A stretch of DNA of 58,794 bases from Gammaproteobacteria bacterium (GTDB lineage: Bacteria; Pseudomonadota; Gammaproteobacteria; Burkholderiales; Rhodocyclaceae), in assembly GCA_018824085.1 (NCBI GenBank), contig JAHJHI010000025.1, positions 1 through 58,794 on the forward strand, in the 5' to 3' direction. The position numbers were made by a program, and so were the translations under genes. Every line of letters starts with the position of its first letter. The first letter of the stretch is position 1. The notes beneath the pieces are model-generated. The model searched no databases. It saw only the letters and a list, made by a program, of their open reading frames with translations, and had not been told where the DNA came from. Positions 40,491-49,682 of this stretch are shown in pieces.

Positions 40491-41777
40491 TTACCCGGCG
40501 TCATCCGCCTTGCGCTCACGCGGTTTGAACAGCCGCACGCTGCGCACCATGCGATCTTCCGTGTGCAGTATTTCCATCGCGATCTTCCCGATGCGCACCG
40601 ACACGCCCGACTCGGGAATGTCCTGCAGGTGTTCGAGCAGCAGGCCGTTCAGTGTTTTCGGCCCGTCCAGCGGGAGGTTGAGCCCCAGCTTGCCGTTGAG
40701 CTCGCGCAGGCTGCGGCTGCCGTCGACGATGACACTGCCGTCGGTCCAGGTCAGCGATAGCGCGCTGCCCGGCTGACCGGTGGTGAATTTGCCGACGATC
40801 TCCTCGATGATGTCCTCGAGCGTCACCAGGCCTTCGACTTCGCCGTACTCGTTGACCACCAGCGCCAGGCGTTGCCGGTTCTCCTGGAAGAACTGCAACT
40901 GACTGTACAGCGGCGTGGCCGACGGCACGAAATACGGCTTGGTCAGCAGCGAGCGAACCTCGTCGCGGTCCAGGTCGCCGGTGGCCAGCGCACTGACGAC
41001 GCGGCGTTGCGGCAGCACGCCGAGCATGCGGTCCAGTTCGCCTTCGAACACCGGCACGCGCCCGTGATGACTGGTCACGATCTGATGCTGCAACGTTTCC
41101 AGCGGCAGCTCGAGATCGATAGCCTCGATCTGGTTGCGCGGCGTCATCACATCCTCGACCGTCACGTCCTCGAGTTCGAAAAGATTGATCAGGATGCGCC
41201 GGTGGGCGGCTGGTATGAAGTGCCCGGACTCGGTCACCAGCGCGCGCAGTTCGTCCGCAGAAAGCGTCTGGCCGTCTTCCGGATTTCCCGGGCGCAGACG
41301 GGTCACATGCAGCAGCGCGGACACCAGCAGGTTGATGGTCCAGATGACCGGGTAGAAAATCTTCAGCAACGGCGCCAGCACGAACGCAACCATCGGTGCA
41401 ATCGCATTTGCGTAGCCCGCGCCGATCACCTTTGGCGTGATTTCCGAGAACACCAGAATGAGGAAGGTGATGACCAGCGTACCGACGGCGAGCGCGACCT
41501 CGCCTTCACCGAACAGGCTGGTGGCAATGACGCCGGTCAACGTTGCCGCCGCCGCGTTGATCAGGTTGTTGAACAGCAGAATGACGCCGAGCAGCTTGTC
41601 GGTCTTCGCGAGCAGGTCGATCGCCAGTTGCGCGCCGCGCGACTTCGCCTTCGCGGCGGCCTTCAGCCGGTAGCGGTTGGACGCCATCATGGCCGTTTCG
41701 GCCATCGAGAAAAATCCTGACAGCACCAGGAGGATGCCCAGCGCAACGAGCTGGGTGGTCAGCGATATGGATGCCAT
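40491..41777 (-). CDS. CorC/HlyC-family (CNNM) transporter with CBS domains
   Basis: A 428-aa protein. An N-terminal CNNM/DUF21 membrane domain (about 1-190, starting LVALGILLVLSGFFSMAETAMM) is followed by two CBS domains (EDVMTPRNQIEAID and LALVVNEYGEVEGLVTLEDIIEEIVG) and a C-terminal CorC_HlyC domain (LRELNGKLGLNLP). The family is linked to magnesium and cobalt export; substrate is not proven here. It shares an operon-like strand with the YpjD gene upstream (3 bp gap) and pilB downstream. Confidence 0.9.
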   Translation of the reverse strand: MASISLTTQLVALGILLVLSGFFSMAETAMMASNRYRLKAAAKAKSRGAQLAIDLLAKTDKLLGVILLFNNLINAAAATLTGVIATSLFGEGEVALAVGTLVITFLILVFSEITPKVIGAGYANAIAPMVAFVLAPLLKIFYPVIWTINLLVSALLHVTRLRPGNPEDGQTLSADELRALVTESGHFIPAAHRRILINLFELEDVTVEDVMTPRNQIEAIDLELPLETLQHQIVTSHHGRVPVFEGELDRMLGVLPQRRVVSALATGDLDRDEVRSLLTKPYFVPSATPLYSQLQFFQENRQRLALVVNEYGEVEGLVTLEDIIEEIVGKFTTGQPGSALSLTWTDGSVIVDGSRSLRELNGKLGLNLPLDGPKTLNGLLLEHLQDIPESGVSVRIGKIAMEILHTEDRMVRSVRLFKPRERKADDAG

Positions 41778-41780
41778 GAA

Positions 41781-42587
41781 TCAGGAGCGGCCGAGGACGA
41801 TCTCGAGCACGAAGTGGGTACCGATATAGGCGAGCAGCAGCACGAAGAATCCGCCCAGGGTCCAGCGCAGCGCAATTCGTCCCCGCCAGCCGCGGAAGTG
41901 CCGGCCGGCCAGCAGCGTGCCGAACACGACCCAGGCGGCGATGGCGAACACCGTTTTGTGGCTGAACGCCAGCGGGGTGCCGAACACCTGCTCGGAAAAG
42001 GCGATGCCGGTGATCAGCGTGGCGCTGAGGAGGATGAAGGCGACGGTGATCAGGCGGAACAGCAGCCCTTCCATGACGAGCAGAGGCGGCATGTTGTCGA
42101 GCAGCCGGACCAGACGCCCGCGATGCAGGTTGCGCTCGACGGCCGACATCAGCATCGCGTGCAGCGCAGCCAGCGTGAACAGGCTGTAAGCCGTCATGGC
42201 CATGACGAAGTGGGCCCGGAACAGCAGGTTGCCAGCGTTGCCGATGTCGTGGCGGCCGGGCCAGATGACCGGAATCGCCGCGCCGACTGCGGCGGCGGGC
42301 AGGGCCAGCATGTGCAGGCCGTCGAGACGGGTGGACAGGCTTTCCAGCCAGTAGAACAGCAGCGCGAGCCAGGTCATGATCGCCAGCGCGTCGCCGGCGC
42401 CGAAACGCATCTGCCCGTCAGGAAATATCTGGCGGGACAACACGAGCGCGTGAATGAGCAGTGTCAGCGCCAGCGCCAGTCTGCTTGCGCTTCCGGTCCG
42501 GGCAGCCGCTTCATCCGTGACCGGGCGCATCAGCCAGAGCGCGAGCGCGGCATACAGGGCGGATGGAAGCAGTTCGATTAGAATCAT
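41781..42587 (-). CDS. YpjD-type inner-membrane protein, cytochrome c assembly (CcsA/CcmF-like) family
   Basis: A 268-aa protein with about eight membrane helices. FRAHFVMAMTAYSLFTLAALHAM and the FSHKTVFAIAAWVVFGTLLAGRHFRGWRG region carry His residues and match the cytochrome-c-assembly superfamily (YpjD/CcsA). The tryptophan-rich WWD loop of true CcsA/CcmC is not obvious. The start at 42587 (MILIELLPSALY) is favoured. It is divergent from ffh with only 37 bp between, and adjoins the CorC gene, as in E. coli (ypjD-corB). Confidence 0.85.
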   Translation of the reverse strand: MILIELLPSALYAALALWLMRPVTDEAAARTGSASRLALALTLLIHALVLSRQIFPDGQMRFGAGDALAIMTWLALLFYWLESLSTRLDGLHMLALPAAAVGAAIPVIWPGRHDIGNAGNLLFRAHFVMAMTAYSLFTLAALHAMLMSAVERNLHRGRLVRLLDNMPPLLVMEGLLFRLITVAFILLSATLITGIAFSEQVFGTPLAFSHKTVFAIAAWVVFGTLLAGRHFRGWRGRIALRWTLGGFFVLLLAYIGTHFVLEIVLGRS

Positions 42588-42624
42588 CGCAATCAGTTTA
42601 ACCCAAGGCGCTTGCTGCTCTGAC

Positions 42625-43980
42625 ATGCTAGACAACCTGACCCAACGACTTGCGAAAGTCGTCAAGACCCTGCGCGGCCAGGCCCGCCTGACCGACGAGA
42701 ACATCTCGGACATGCTGCGTGAAGTGCGCATGGCGCTGCTCGAAGCCGACGTGGCCCTGCCCGTTGTGAAGGAGCTGGTGTCGCGCATCCGCGAAAAGGC
42801 GGTCGGGCAGGAAGTGGTGGGCTCGCTCACGCCCGGACAGGCGCTCGTCGGCGTTGTGCACGACGAGCTCGCGGCACTGATGGGCGGCGCATCGGCCGGC
42901 CTCAATTTCGCCACCCAGCCACCGGCGATCATGCTGATGGCCGGCCTGCAGGGCGCCGGCAAGACGACGACGGTCGGCAAGCTGGCCAAATGGCTGCGCG
43001 AGACGCAGAAGAAGAAAGTGCTCACGGTTTCCTGCGACGTGTATCGGCCGGCGGCCATCGAACAGCTGCGTACCGTCACCGGTCAGGCTGGCGCGGAATT
43101 CTTTCCCTCCACGCCGGACCAGAAGCCGGTCGATATCGCGCGTGCCGCAGTCGAATTCGCGAAGACGCGCTATTTCGACGTGTTGCTGGTCGATACCGCA
43201 GGCCGTCTGGCCGTCGATCAGGCGATGATGGACGAGATCCGCGCACTTCACGAGGCCGTCAAGCCGATCGAAACGCTGTTCGTCGTCGATGCCATGCTCG
43301 GCCAGGACGCGGTGAATACGGCAAAGGCCTTCAAGGACGCGCTGCCCTTGACCGGTGTCGTGCTGACCAAGCTTGATGGCGACGCACGCGGCGGTGCAGC
43401 GCTGTCCGTGCGGTACGTCACCGGTGCGCCGCTGAAGTTTGCCGGCGTTGGCGAAAAGCTTTCCGGCCTCGAGGAGTTCCATCCGCAGCGGATGGCGTCA
43501 CGCATTCTCGGCATGGGCGACATCCTCGGTCTGGTCGAGGATGCACGGCGTCAGGTCGACGAGGACCAGGCGCGCGATTTTGCGCAAAAGCTCAAGAGCG
43601 GCAAGGGCTTCGACCTGAACGATTTCAAGCAGCAGATTGCACAGATGCGAAAGATGGGCGGGCTGTCGGCCATGATGGACAAGCTCCCGGCCCAGTTCGC
43701 CGGTGCCGCCCAGCAACTCCAGGGCGGGCAGGACGACAAGGCGATTCGCCGCATCGAAGGCATCATCAATTCGATGACGCCGACGGAGCGCAGCAAGCCC
43801 GAACTGCTCAAGGCGAGTCGCAAACGGCGCATTGCGGCCGGTTCGGGCACGAGCGTGCAGGAGGTCAATCGCCTGCTGAACCAGTTCGAACAGACGCAGA
43901 AAATGATGAAGCAGTTCTCGCGTGGTGGCATGCAGAAGATGATGCGTGGCATGAAAGGCATGCTTCCCGGCATGCGCTGA
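42625..43980 (+). CDS. ffh: Signal recognition particle protein Ffh
   Basis: A 451-aa GTPase that with 4.5S RNA targets nascent membrane proteins. N domain (LDNLTQRLAKVVKTLRGQ), G domain with GLQGAGKTTT, DTAGRL and TKLDGDARGGAALS, and a Met-rich M domain ending MQKMMRGMKGMLPGMR. The ATG at 42625 is the standard start; an upstream extension is antisense to the YpjD gene. The regulator gene follows 14 bp later. Confidence 0.98.
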   Translation: MLDNLTQRLAKVVKTLRGQARLTDENISDMLREVRMALLEADVALPVVKELVSRIREKAVGQEVVGSLTPGQALVGVVHDELAALMGGASAGLNFATQPPAIMLMAGLQGAGKTTTVGKLAKWLRETQKKKVLTVSCDVYRPAAIEQLRTVTGQAGAEFFPSTPDQKPVDIARAAVEFAKTRYFDVLLVDTAGRLAVDQAMMDEIRALHEAVKPIETLFVVDAMLGQDAVNTAKAFKDALPLTGVVLTKLDGDARGGAALSVRYVTGAPLKFAGVGEKLSGLEEFHPQRMASRILGMGDILGLVEDARRQVDEDQARDFAQKLKSGKGFDLNDFKQQIAQMRKMGGLSAMMDKLPAQFAGAAQQLQGGQDDKAIRRIEGIINSMTPTERSKPELLKASRKRRIAAGSGTSVQEVNRLLNQFEQTQKMMKQFSRGGMQKMMRGMKGMLPGMR

Positions 43981-43994
43981 ATGGTCCGGAGGTG

Positions 43995-44651
43995 ATGCCC
44001 GTGCGCGATCTCGTGTGCGTGGTCGATGATGACGAAGCGTCCACGCGTGCACTGACGACGATGCTCCGCAGCCTGACGGTCGAAGTCCTTGTCTTTGGCA
44101 GTGCGGGTGCGCTGCTCCAGCATCGTGATGCGCTGACCCGCTCCGCCTGTTTCATCCTCAGTGCAACCATGCGCGGCGTCGGCGGGCTGATGCTGCAGGA
44201 AAGCCTGTCTGCCATCGGAAATCGAGCCGTCGTGCTGTTCCTTTCAGGACCCTGCGAAGTGGCGCAGGCGGTGCAGGCATTGCGCGCCGGCGCCATCGAT
44301 TTCATGATCAAACCGGTTGCGGCGGAGCGGCTGTGCCAGCGTGTGGCCGACGCGCTGGCTCTGTTCCATGCACAGCGCGTGCGACGCGCGCGCATTCATG
44401 CGCTGAATGAATGTCTGGCCGGTCTGTCCGGGCGCGAGCGCCAGGTGCTGGAGCTCGTGATGGACGGGCGTCAGAACACGCGCATCGCCGTCGAGCTGGG
44501 CATCAGCGCGAAAACTGTCGAACAGCATCGCGCCAGGATGATGGCGAAAATGAAGGCGGCGTCGCTGGCTGAGCTTGTGGTCCGCGTCACCGAGTGGCGG
44601 CTGTTGTCGAGTTCGATGCCGGATGCCGCTTCAGCGCACACGCGCATCTGA
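43995..44651 (+). CDS. FixJ-type response regulator with degenerate receiver domain
   Basis: A 218-aa protein: receiver domain (about 1-115) plus a LuxR-type helix-turn-helix (about 144-200: LSGRERQVLELVMDGR, IAVELGISAKTVEQHRAR). The acidic pocket D11-D12-D13 and K106 (IKP) are kept. The phospho-acceptor position is Ser56 (FILSATMRG) where FixJ has Asp. It is therefore unlikely to be controlled by classical Asp phosphorylation. No sensor kinase is nearby. GTG at 44001 is an alternative start with better spacing from the GGAGG at 43988-43992. Confidence 0.8.
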   Translation: MPVRDLVCVVDDDEASTRALTTMLRSLTVEVLVFGSAGALLQHRDALTRSACFILSATMRGVGGLMLQESLSAIGNRAVVLFLSGPCEVAQAVQALRAGAIDFMIKPVAAERLCQRVADALALFHAQRVRRARIHALNECLAGLSGRERQVLELVMDGRQNTRIAVELGISAKTVEQHRARMMAKMKAASLAELVVRVTEWRLLSSSMPDAASAHTRI

Positions 44652-45248
44652 GCCGGACACGGGCCAGGACCAGTGCCGTTCCCAGGCGCCGCGCACAAGG
44701 TTCGGGTATTCGGCACGACCGAGGCTGCCGTTGTAGCGGCCAAGCGCGCGAAAGAGGTTGCCCTTCTCGATGTCGAGATAGTGGCGAAGGATCGTGCAGC
44801 CGAAACGCAGGTTCGTTCGCAAGTGGAACAGATTGCTTTCGGTGGAGCCGATCAGCTTTACCCAGAACGGCATGACCTGCATGTAGCCGCGGGCGCCGGC
44901 TCCCGACACTGCGTATTTGCGGAAGCCGCTTTCCACCTGGATCAGCCCGAGCACGAGCTGCGGATCCAGCCCGGCTCGCAGCGCTTCATAGTGAACGGTC
45001 TTCAGGAACTCCATGCGGCCGACGTCATCCGGCATGCGTTTGGCGAGACGTTGTGACATGGCGTCAAGCCAGGCCTGTGCGAGCGGGGATGATGTGTCCG
45101 GCAGGTCGGGCGCAGCGTGATCGCTGACCGCCAGATGCAGTGCTGCCTGGACGCTTGCGGCGAGCGGTTCGTACTGTTGCGACGCATGCGCACCGCCGGC
45201 CGCGGTGGCCAGCAGCACGCACACGATGCGCAGCCGGTTTCCGGTCAT
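44631..45248 (-). CDS. Lytic transglycosylase (SLT domain)
   Basis: A 205-aa exported cell-wall enzyme. After a signal peptide ([17 protein letters not shown]) and a linker, the SLT domain contains the catalytic glutamate in [15 protein letters not shown], then [12 protein letters not shown], and [14 protein letters not shown]. It cleaves peptidoglycan glycan strands. The ATG at 45248 overlaps the proS stop by ATGA, so it is co-transcribed with proS. The 3' end overlaps the regulator gene by 21 bp in convergent orientation. Confidence 0.9.
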   Translation of the reverse strand: MTGNRLRIVCVLLATAAGGAHASQQYEPLAASVQAALHLAVSDHAAPDLPDTSSPLAQAWLDAMSQRLAKRMPDDVGRMEFLKTVHYEALRAGLDPQLVLGLIQVESGFRKYAVSGAGARGYMQVMPFWVKLIGSTESNLFHLRTNLRFGCTILRHYLDIEKGNLFRALGRYNGSLGRAEYPNLVRGAWERHWSWPVSGSDARVR

Positions 45249-46972
45249 CGTCCCGTCGGGTGGCCGAGCAGCGACAGCACGGCATCGGGTGCGACCTTCT
45301 GTGCCTCGCCGTCACGCCGCCCCTGATATTCGACGATGCCCTCTTTCAGTCCACGCTCCCCGACGGTGATCCGGTGTGGCACACCGATCAGCTCCCATTC
45401 CGCGAACATCACGCCGGGGCGTTCGTCGCGGTCGTCGAGGAGCACGTCGAAACCCTGCGCGGACAAGGTGTCGTGCAGTTGCAGCGCCGTAGCGCGAACC
45501 TGTTCCGATTTGCTCCAGCCGACCGGGCAGATCACCACTTCGAAAGGGGCGATGGACTGCGGCCAGATGATGCCGCGCTCGTCGTGGTTCTGTTCGATCG
45601 CAGCGCCGACGAGGCGGGTGACGCCGATGCCGTAGCAGCCCATCACCATCGTGCGGGGTTTGCCGGTTTCGTCGAGGAACGTGCAGTTCATCGCCTCGGA
45701 ATACCGGGTGCCGAGGAAGAACACATGGCCGACCTCGATGCCGCGCTGGATCGCCAGGCGTCCCTTGCCGTCGGGCGACGGATCGCCCTCGACGACATTG
45801 CGAAGATCGGCGACCAGTCCGGGTTCGACGAGGTCGCGTCCCCAGTTGACCCCGGTCAGATGTGCGTCCACCTCGTTCGCGCCGGTGACGAAATCGCTCA
45901 TGTTGGCCACCGTCAGGTCCGCCACGATGCGTACCGGCTTTTTCAGGCCGATCGGCCCGAGGTAGCCCGGCGTGCAGCCGAAATGCTCGACGATCTCCGC
46001 TTCGGAGGCGAAGCGGAAGCCGTTGTTCAGTCCGGGCAGCTTGGAGGCCTTGACTTCGTTCAGTTCATGATCGCCGCGCAGCATGAGGAGCCAGAGTTCG
46101 GTCTTTCCATCGTTGTCGGCGGCGAGGACGATGGACTTGACGGTTCGGTCCAGCGGCAGGCCGAGCAGGGTTGCGACGTCCTCGCAACGCGTCGTGCCCG
46201 GGGTGGGGCTGCGCGTGAGCGGCTGCGTGGCAGCGGCACGTGCGTCGAGCAAGGGCAGCGCAGCCGCCAGCTCGATGTTGGCGGCGTAGTCGGAATCCGG
46301 GCACCAGGCAATCAGGTCTTCGCCGGTGTCCGCGATTACCTGGAACTCGTGGCTGCGCGAACCGCCGATGGCACCGGTGTCGGCCGACACCGCGCGGAAT
46401 TCAAGGCCCAGCCGCTGGAATATGCGCAGATAGGCGGCAAACATCGTGTCGTAGCTTCGGCCGGCGGCATCCTCGTCACGGTCGAAGGAGTAGGCGTCCT
46501 TCATCGTGAACTCGCGCCCGCGCATCAGTCCGAAGCGCGGACGGCGCTCGTCACGGAATTTTGTCTGGATGTGATAGAAATTTTTCGGCAATTGCCGCCA
46601 GCTGTGGATTTCGGCGCGCGCAATGTCGGTCACCACTTCTTCCGATGTGGGCTGGATGATGAAGTCGCGGTCGTGCCGGTCCTTCACCCGGAGCATCTCC
46701 GGGCCCATCTTGTCCCAGCGTCCGGTTTCCTGCCAAAGCTCGGCCGGTTGCACCAGCGGCATCAGCAACTCGATGGCGCCTGCCCGATCCATTTCGTCGC
46801 GGATGATCGCTTCGATCTTGCGTATGACCCGCAGCCCCAGCGGCATGTAGCTGTAGATGCCGCCGGCGAGCTTGCGGATCATGCCGGCGCGCGTCATCAG
46901 TTTGTGGGAGACGACTTCGGCGTCCGACGGCGCTTCCTTGAGCGTGGAAATGAAGAATTTGCTGGCGTGCAT
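45245..46972 (-). CDS. proS: Prolyl-tRNA synthetase (bacterial type with editing domain)
   Basis: A 575-aa class II synthetase. Class II motifs are visible ([27 protein letters not shown], and [10 protein letters not shown] near the C-terminus), with the inserted YbaK-like editing domain (about 225-400) and a C-terminal anticodon-binding domain ([12 protein letters not shown]). The ATG at 46972 ([15 protein letters not shown]) matches the family start. The upstream frame to 47104 is not conserved. Confidence 0.97.
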   Translation of the reverse strand: MHASKFFISTLKEAPSDAEVVSHKLMTRAGMIRKLAGGIYSYMPLGLRVIRKIEAIIRDEMDRAGAIELLMPLVQPAELWQETGRWDKMGPEMLRVKDRHDRDFIIQPTSEEVVTDIARAEIHSWRQLPKNFYHIQTKFRDERRPRFGLMRGREFTMKDAYSFDRDEDAAGRSYDTMFAAYLRIFQRLGLEFRAVSADTGAIGGSRSHEFQVIADTGEDLIAWCPDSDYAANIELAAALPLLDARAAATQPLTRSPTPGTTRCEDVATLLGLPLDRTVKSIVLAADNDGKTELWLLMLRGDHELNEVKASKLPGLNNGFRFASEAEIVEHFGCTPGYLGPIGLKKPVRIVADLTVANMSDFVTGANEVDAHLTGVNWGRDLVEPGLVADLRNVVEGDPSPDGKGRLAIQRGIEVGHVFFLGTRYSEAMNCTFLDETGKPRTMVMGCYGIGVTRLVGAAIEQNHDERGIIWPQSIAPFEVVICPVGWSKSEQVRATALQLHDTLSAQGFDVLLDDRDERPGVMFAEWELIGVPHRITVGERGLKEGIVEYQGRRDGEAQKVAPDAVLSLLGHPTGR

Positions 46973-47116
46973 GAAGGTCTGTAGCCCGGAAGGATCTGAC
47001 GATAAACCCATGATTCTAGCGGTTCTGGACGCAACGGCAGAAGCTTGTACGCCAGCTTCAATTTGATGACGAATTGTGGAAGAATCCACGGAAAATTTCA
47101 CCAAGCAGGTTCAACC

Positions 47117-47674
47117 ATGCTCGACCGGGAAGGTTACCGCCCGAATGTCGGCATCATCCTCATCAACGGGCGTAATGAGGTCTTTTGGGGCAAGCGGATC
47201 GGCGAGCACGCCTGGCAGTTTCCGCAGGGCGGGATCAATCACGGCGAATCGCCGGAGCAGGCGATGTATCGCGAGCTCTGGGAGGAGCTGGGTCTGCTGC
47301 CGCAGCATGTGCGTATCGTCGGCCGCACGCGGGACTGGTTGCGCTACGACGTACCTCGCAACTGGGTGCGGCGCGAATGGCGCAGTGCCTACCGCGGGCA
47401 GAAGCAGATCTGGTATCTGCTGCGCATGGTGGGGCGTGATTGCGACGTCTGCCTGCGCGCCACCGATCATCCCGAATTCGATGCCTGGCGCTGGAGTGAC
47501 TACTGGATTCCGCTTGATTCGGTCATCGAGTTCAAGCGACAGGTCTACCAGCAGGCGCTTACTGAACTTGCCCGCCTTGCGTTTCGTGCTGCAAGGGCGC
47601 GCGGTGCCGGTCGTCAGCCTGATGTACAGGACGGTGCCGAGCCGCACCACGCGTCGCTCCCATCGGGTTCCTGA
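47117..47674 (+). CDS. rppH: RNA pyrophosphohydrolase RppH
   Basis: A 185-aa Nudix enzyme that removes 5' pyrophosphate from mRNA and starts its decay. [17 protein letters not shown] is the family start, and the Nudix box runs from [11 protein letters not shown] to ELWEELGL (about residues 37-60). [13 protein letters not shown] and [11 protein letters not shown] are typical. About 20 C-terminal residues are variable. It is divergent from proS with 144 bp between. Confidence 0.96.
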   Translation: MLDREGYRPNVGIILINGRNEVFWGKRIGEHAWQFPQGGINHGESPEQAMYRELWEELGLLPQHVRIVGRTRDWLRYDVPRNWVRREWRSAYRGQKQIWYLLRMVGRDCDVCLRATDHPEFDAWRWSDYWIPLDSVIEFKRQVYQQALTELARLAFRAARARGAGRQPDVQDGAEPHHASLPSGS

Positions 47675-47703
47675 GCGCGCTGACGTGCGCGCGGGGTTTG
47701 GCC

Positions 47704-47731
47704 TTGAAGCGTCGGCTTGTTGACTTATACT
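47704..47731 (+). promoter_or_regulatory. Sigma-70-like promoter for the rubrerythrin cluster
   Basis: TTGAAG at 47704-47709 and TATACT at 47726-47731 are separated by 16 bp, with start expected near 47738, about 77 bp before the rubrerythrin ATG. The downstream leader is plain. The -10 match is good and the -35 match partial. Confidence 0.55.
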
Positions 47732-47814
47732 GGGTCTAAGCCGAGGCTGAATGTGGCTCGAGTGGTGACGTGGTGTGCCCTGCGGGATTCCCGCTCGCTT
47801 TTGAGGAGATGTCC

Positions 47815-48234
47815 ATGCAACTCAAGGGTTCGACGACCGAAGAAAACCTGAAGTGCGCATTTGCCGGTGAGTCGCAGGCAAATCGTCGTTACCTTTACTT
47901 CGCGGCGAAGGCGGATGTTGAAGGGCAGAACGACGTTGCCTCCGTTTTCCGTTCCACCGCCGAAGGTGAAACCGGCCATGCTCATGGCCACCTCGAGTAT
48001 CTCGAGGCCTGTGGCGATCCGGCGACGGGTTTGCCGATCGGCGGTACGCGTGCGAATCTCAAGGCAGCCATTGCCGGTGAGACGCATGAGTACACCGACA
48101 TGTATCCCGGCATGGCCAGGACGGCTCGCGACGAAGGATTCGACGAGATTGCCGACTGGTTTGAAACGCTGGCCAAGGCCGAGCGCTCTCACGCAAACCG
48201 CTTCCAGAAGGCGCTTGACGCTCTGACGGACTGA
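47815..48234 (+). CDS. Rubrerythrin-family protein without rubredoxin domain
   Basis: A 139-aa four-helix di-iron protein. Ligand motifs are E19, E52xxH55, E89xxH91-type (AGETHEY) and E123xxH126. There is no C-terminal CxxC rubredoxin domain, so electrons must come from another protein. The family reduces hydrogen peroxide in anaerobes and occurs in this short form in aerobic proteobacteria. The ATG at 47815 has GAGGAG 7 nt upstream (the ATG at 47809 is too close). It is first in a cluster with an Fe-S protein and DUF3501. Confidence 0.92.
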   Translation: MQLKGSTTEENLKCAFAGESQANRRYLYFAAKADVEGQNDVASVFRSTAEGETGHAHGHLEYLEACGDPATGLPIGGTRANLKAAIAGETHEYTDMYPGMARTARDEGFDEIADWFETLAKAERSHANRFQKALDALTD

Positions 48235-48239
48235 AGGGG

Positions 48240-48259
48240 GATGGCCCCGTCGGGCCATC
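48240..48259 (+). other. Intercistronic hairpin after rubrerythrin
   Basis: An 8-bp stem (GATGGCCC, loop CGTC, GGGCCATC) lies directly after the rubrerythrin stop with no T tract. It may protect or process the rubrerythrin message, giving it higher abundance than the downstream genes. Confidence 0.5.
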
Positions 48260-48325
48260 GTCCGAACGGATTGACACGCGTTGCGTGCGCTACCTGCTGT
48301 TTCGCGCACTGACCGGAGGCGAGCA

Positions 48326-49669
48326 ATGACCGTCAAGGAAGGCAGCCTGGAGCCGCCGAGGCGGCTTCCCATCGACTGGAAGAGCGCCGCTTACTTCGAC
48401 GAAGCTGCGTTGATGGGCGAGCTGGAGCGCGTCTTCGATATCTGCCACGGCTGTCGCCGGTGCGTGAGCTTGTGTACGGCATTCCCCAAGTTGTTCGATC
48501 TGGTCGACGAGGGCGGCTCCGGGGAAGTGGATGCCATCCCGAAGTTCCGCTATCGGGAAGTCGTGGACCAGTGTTATCTGTGCGACATGTGCTTCATGAC
48601 CAAGTGTCCTTACGTGCCGCCGCATCGCTGGAACGTGGATTTTCCGCATCTGATGCTCAGGGCCAAAGCCGTCAGGTTCAGGAAGAGCGGGGCGGCATTT
48701 CGCGACCGCCTGCTGACCAGCACCGATGCGATCGGCAGGCTGGCGGCGATTCCGGTCGTCGCGCAGGCGTTGAATGCGGTCAATGGAAATTCTGCCGCGA
48801 GGACCGTCATGCAGTCGGTGCTCGGAGTTCACAAGGACCGCCTGCTTCCGCCGTACGCGGCGCGCAAGTTCCGCTCGGTTGCGCGTCCCGTGGCCGGTTT
48901 TCCCGTGCGTGATGGCGAGCTTGCGCCGGGCAAGGTTGCTGTTTTCTCGACCTGTTACGTCAGTTACAACGAGCCGGGCATCGGCGTGGACCTGCTTCGC
49001 TTGCTTGCCCACAATGAGGTGCCTGCCGTATTGGTCGACAAGGTCGCGTGCTGCGGAATGCCCAAGCTTGAGCTGGGTGATCTCGAGCGCGTCGAAGCGC
49101 TCGCCGCAGTCAACATTCCGCCACTGCTGCGTCTTGCGCGAGATGGCTACGCGATCCTGTCTCCGGTGCCTTCCTGCACGCTGATGTTCAAGAAGGAGTT
49201 GCCATTGTTGCTGCCGGATGATGAAGGTGTGCATGCGGTGGCCGATGCAATGTTCGATCCTTTCGAGTACTTCATGCTCAGGCACCGGGATGGGTTGCTG
49301 AAAAGCGATTTCACGCGTGGACTCGGCAAGGTGGCGTATCACGTGCCGTGTCACGCCCGTGTCCAGAACGTCGGGCAGAAGACGCGCGAGGTGTTGCAGC
49401 TCGTGCCCGGAACGCAGGTGACCACCATGGAGCGTTGCGCGGGCCACGATGGAACGTGGGGCGTGAAGCGAGAGTATTTCGCGCTGTCGATGAAGATAGG
49501 CAGACCGGTTTTCAAGCAGATGCAGGCGGCCGATCCGGACTTCGTGAGCTCGGACTGTCCGATCGCCGCGCGCCATATCATGCAGGGCATGGATGACGTG
49601 TCGGGCACGACGCGCGCGCGGAAGGCGCATCCGCTGACCTTGCTGCGCATGGCCTACGGTCTGGAATGA
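48326..49669 (+). CDS. Fe-S oxidoreductase with two [4Fe-4S] clusters and CCG domains (GlpC/HdrD-like)
   Basis: A 447-aa protein. Cluster I ligands are C40, C43, C46 and C50 (CHGCRRCVSLC); cluster II ligands are C83, C86, C89 and C94 (CYLCDMCFMTKCP). Two cysteine-rich CCG domains follow: STCYVSYNEPG with VACCGMPKLELGD, and HVPCHARVQNVG with MERCAGHDGTWG and SSDCP. This is the layout of GlpC and heterodisulfide reductase subunits, which move electrons to disulfides or quinones. GGAGG at 48315-48319 precedes the ATG. It probably partners rubrerythrin and DUF3501. Confidence 0.88.
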   Translation: MTVKEGSLEPPRRLPIDWKSAAYFDEAALMGELERVFDICHGCRRCVSLCTAFPKLFDLVDEGGSGEVDAIPKFRYREVVDQCYLCDMCFMTKCPYVPPHRWNVDFPHLMLRAKAVRFRKSGAAFRDRLLTSTDAIGRLAAIPVVAQALNAVNGNSAARTVMQSVLGVHKDRLLPPYAARKFRSVARPVAGFPVRDGELAPGKVAVFSTCYVSYNEPGIGVDLLRLLAHNEVPAVLVDKVACCGMPKLELGDLERVEALAAVNIPPLLRLARDGYAILSPVPSCTLMFKKELPLLLPDDEGVHAVADAMFDPFEYFMLRHRDGLLKSDFTRGLGKVAYHVPCHARVQNVGQKTREVLQLVPGTQVTTMERCAGHDGTWGVKREYFALSMKIGRPVFKQMQAADPDFVSSDCPIAARHIMQGMDDVSGTTRARKAHPLTLLRMAYGLE

Positions 49670-49682
49670 GCGGGGAGGCGTG

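Noticed and set aside
42588-43079. N-terminal extension of the YpjD-type gene to 43079
   Set aside because: It runs antisense through ffh and is not hydrophobic or conserved; the family start MILIELLPSALY fits at 42587.
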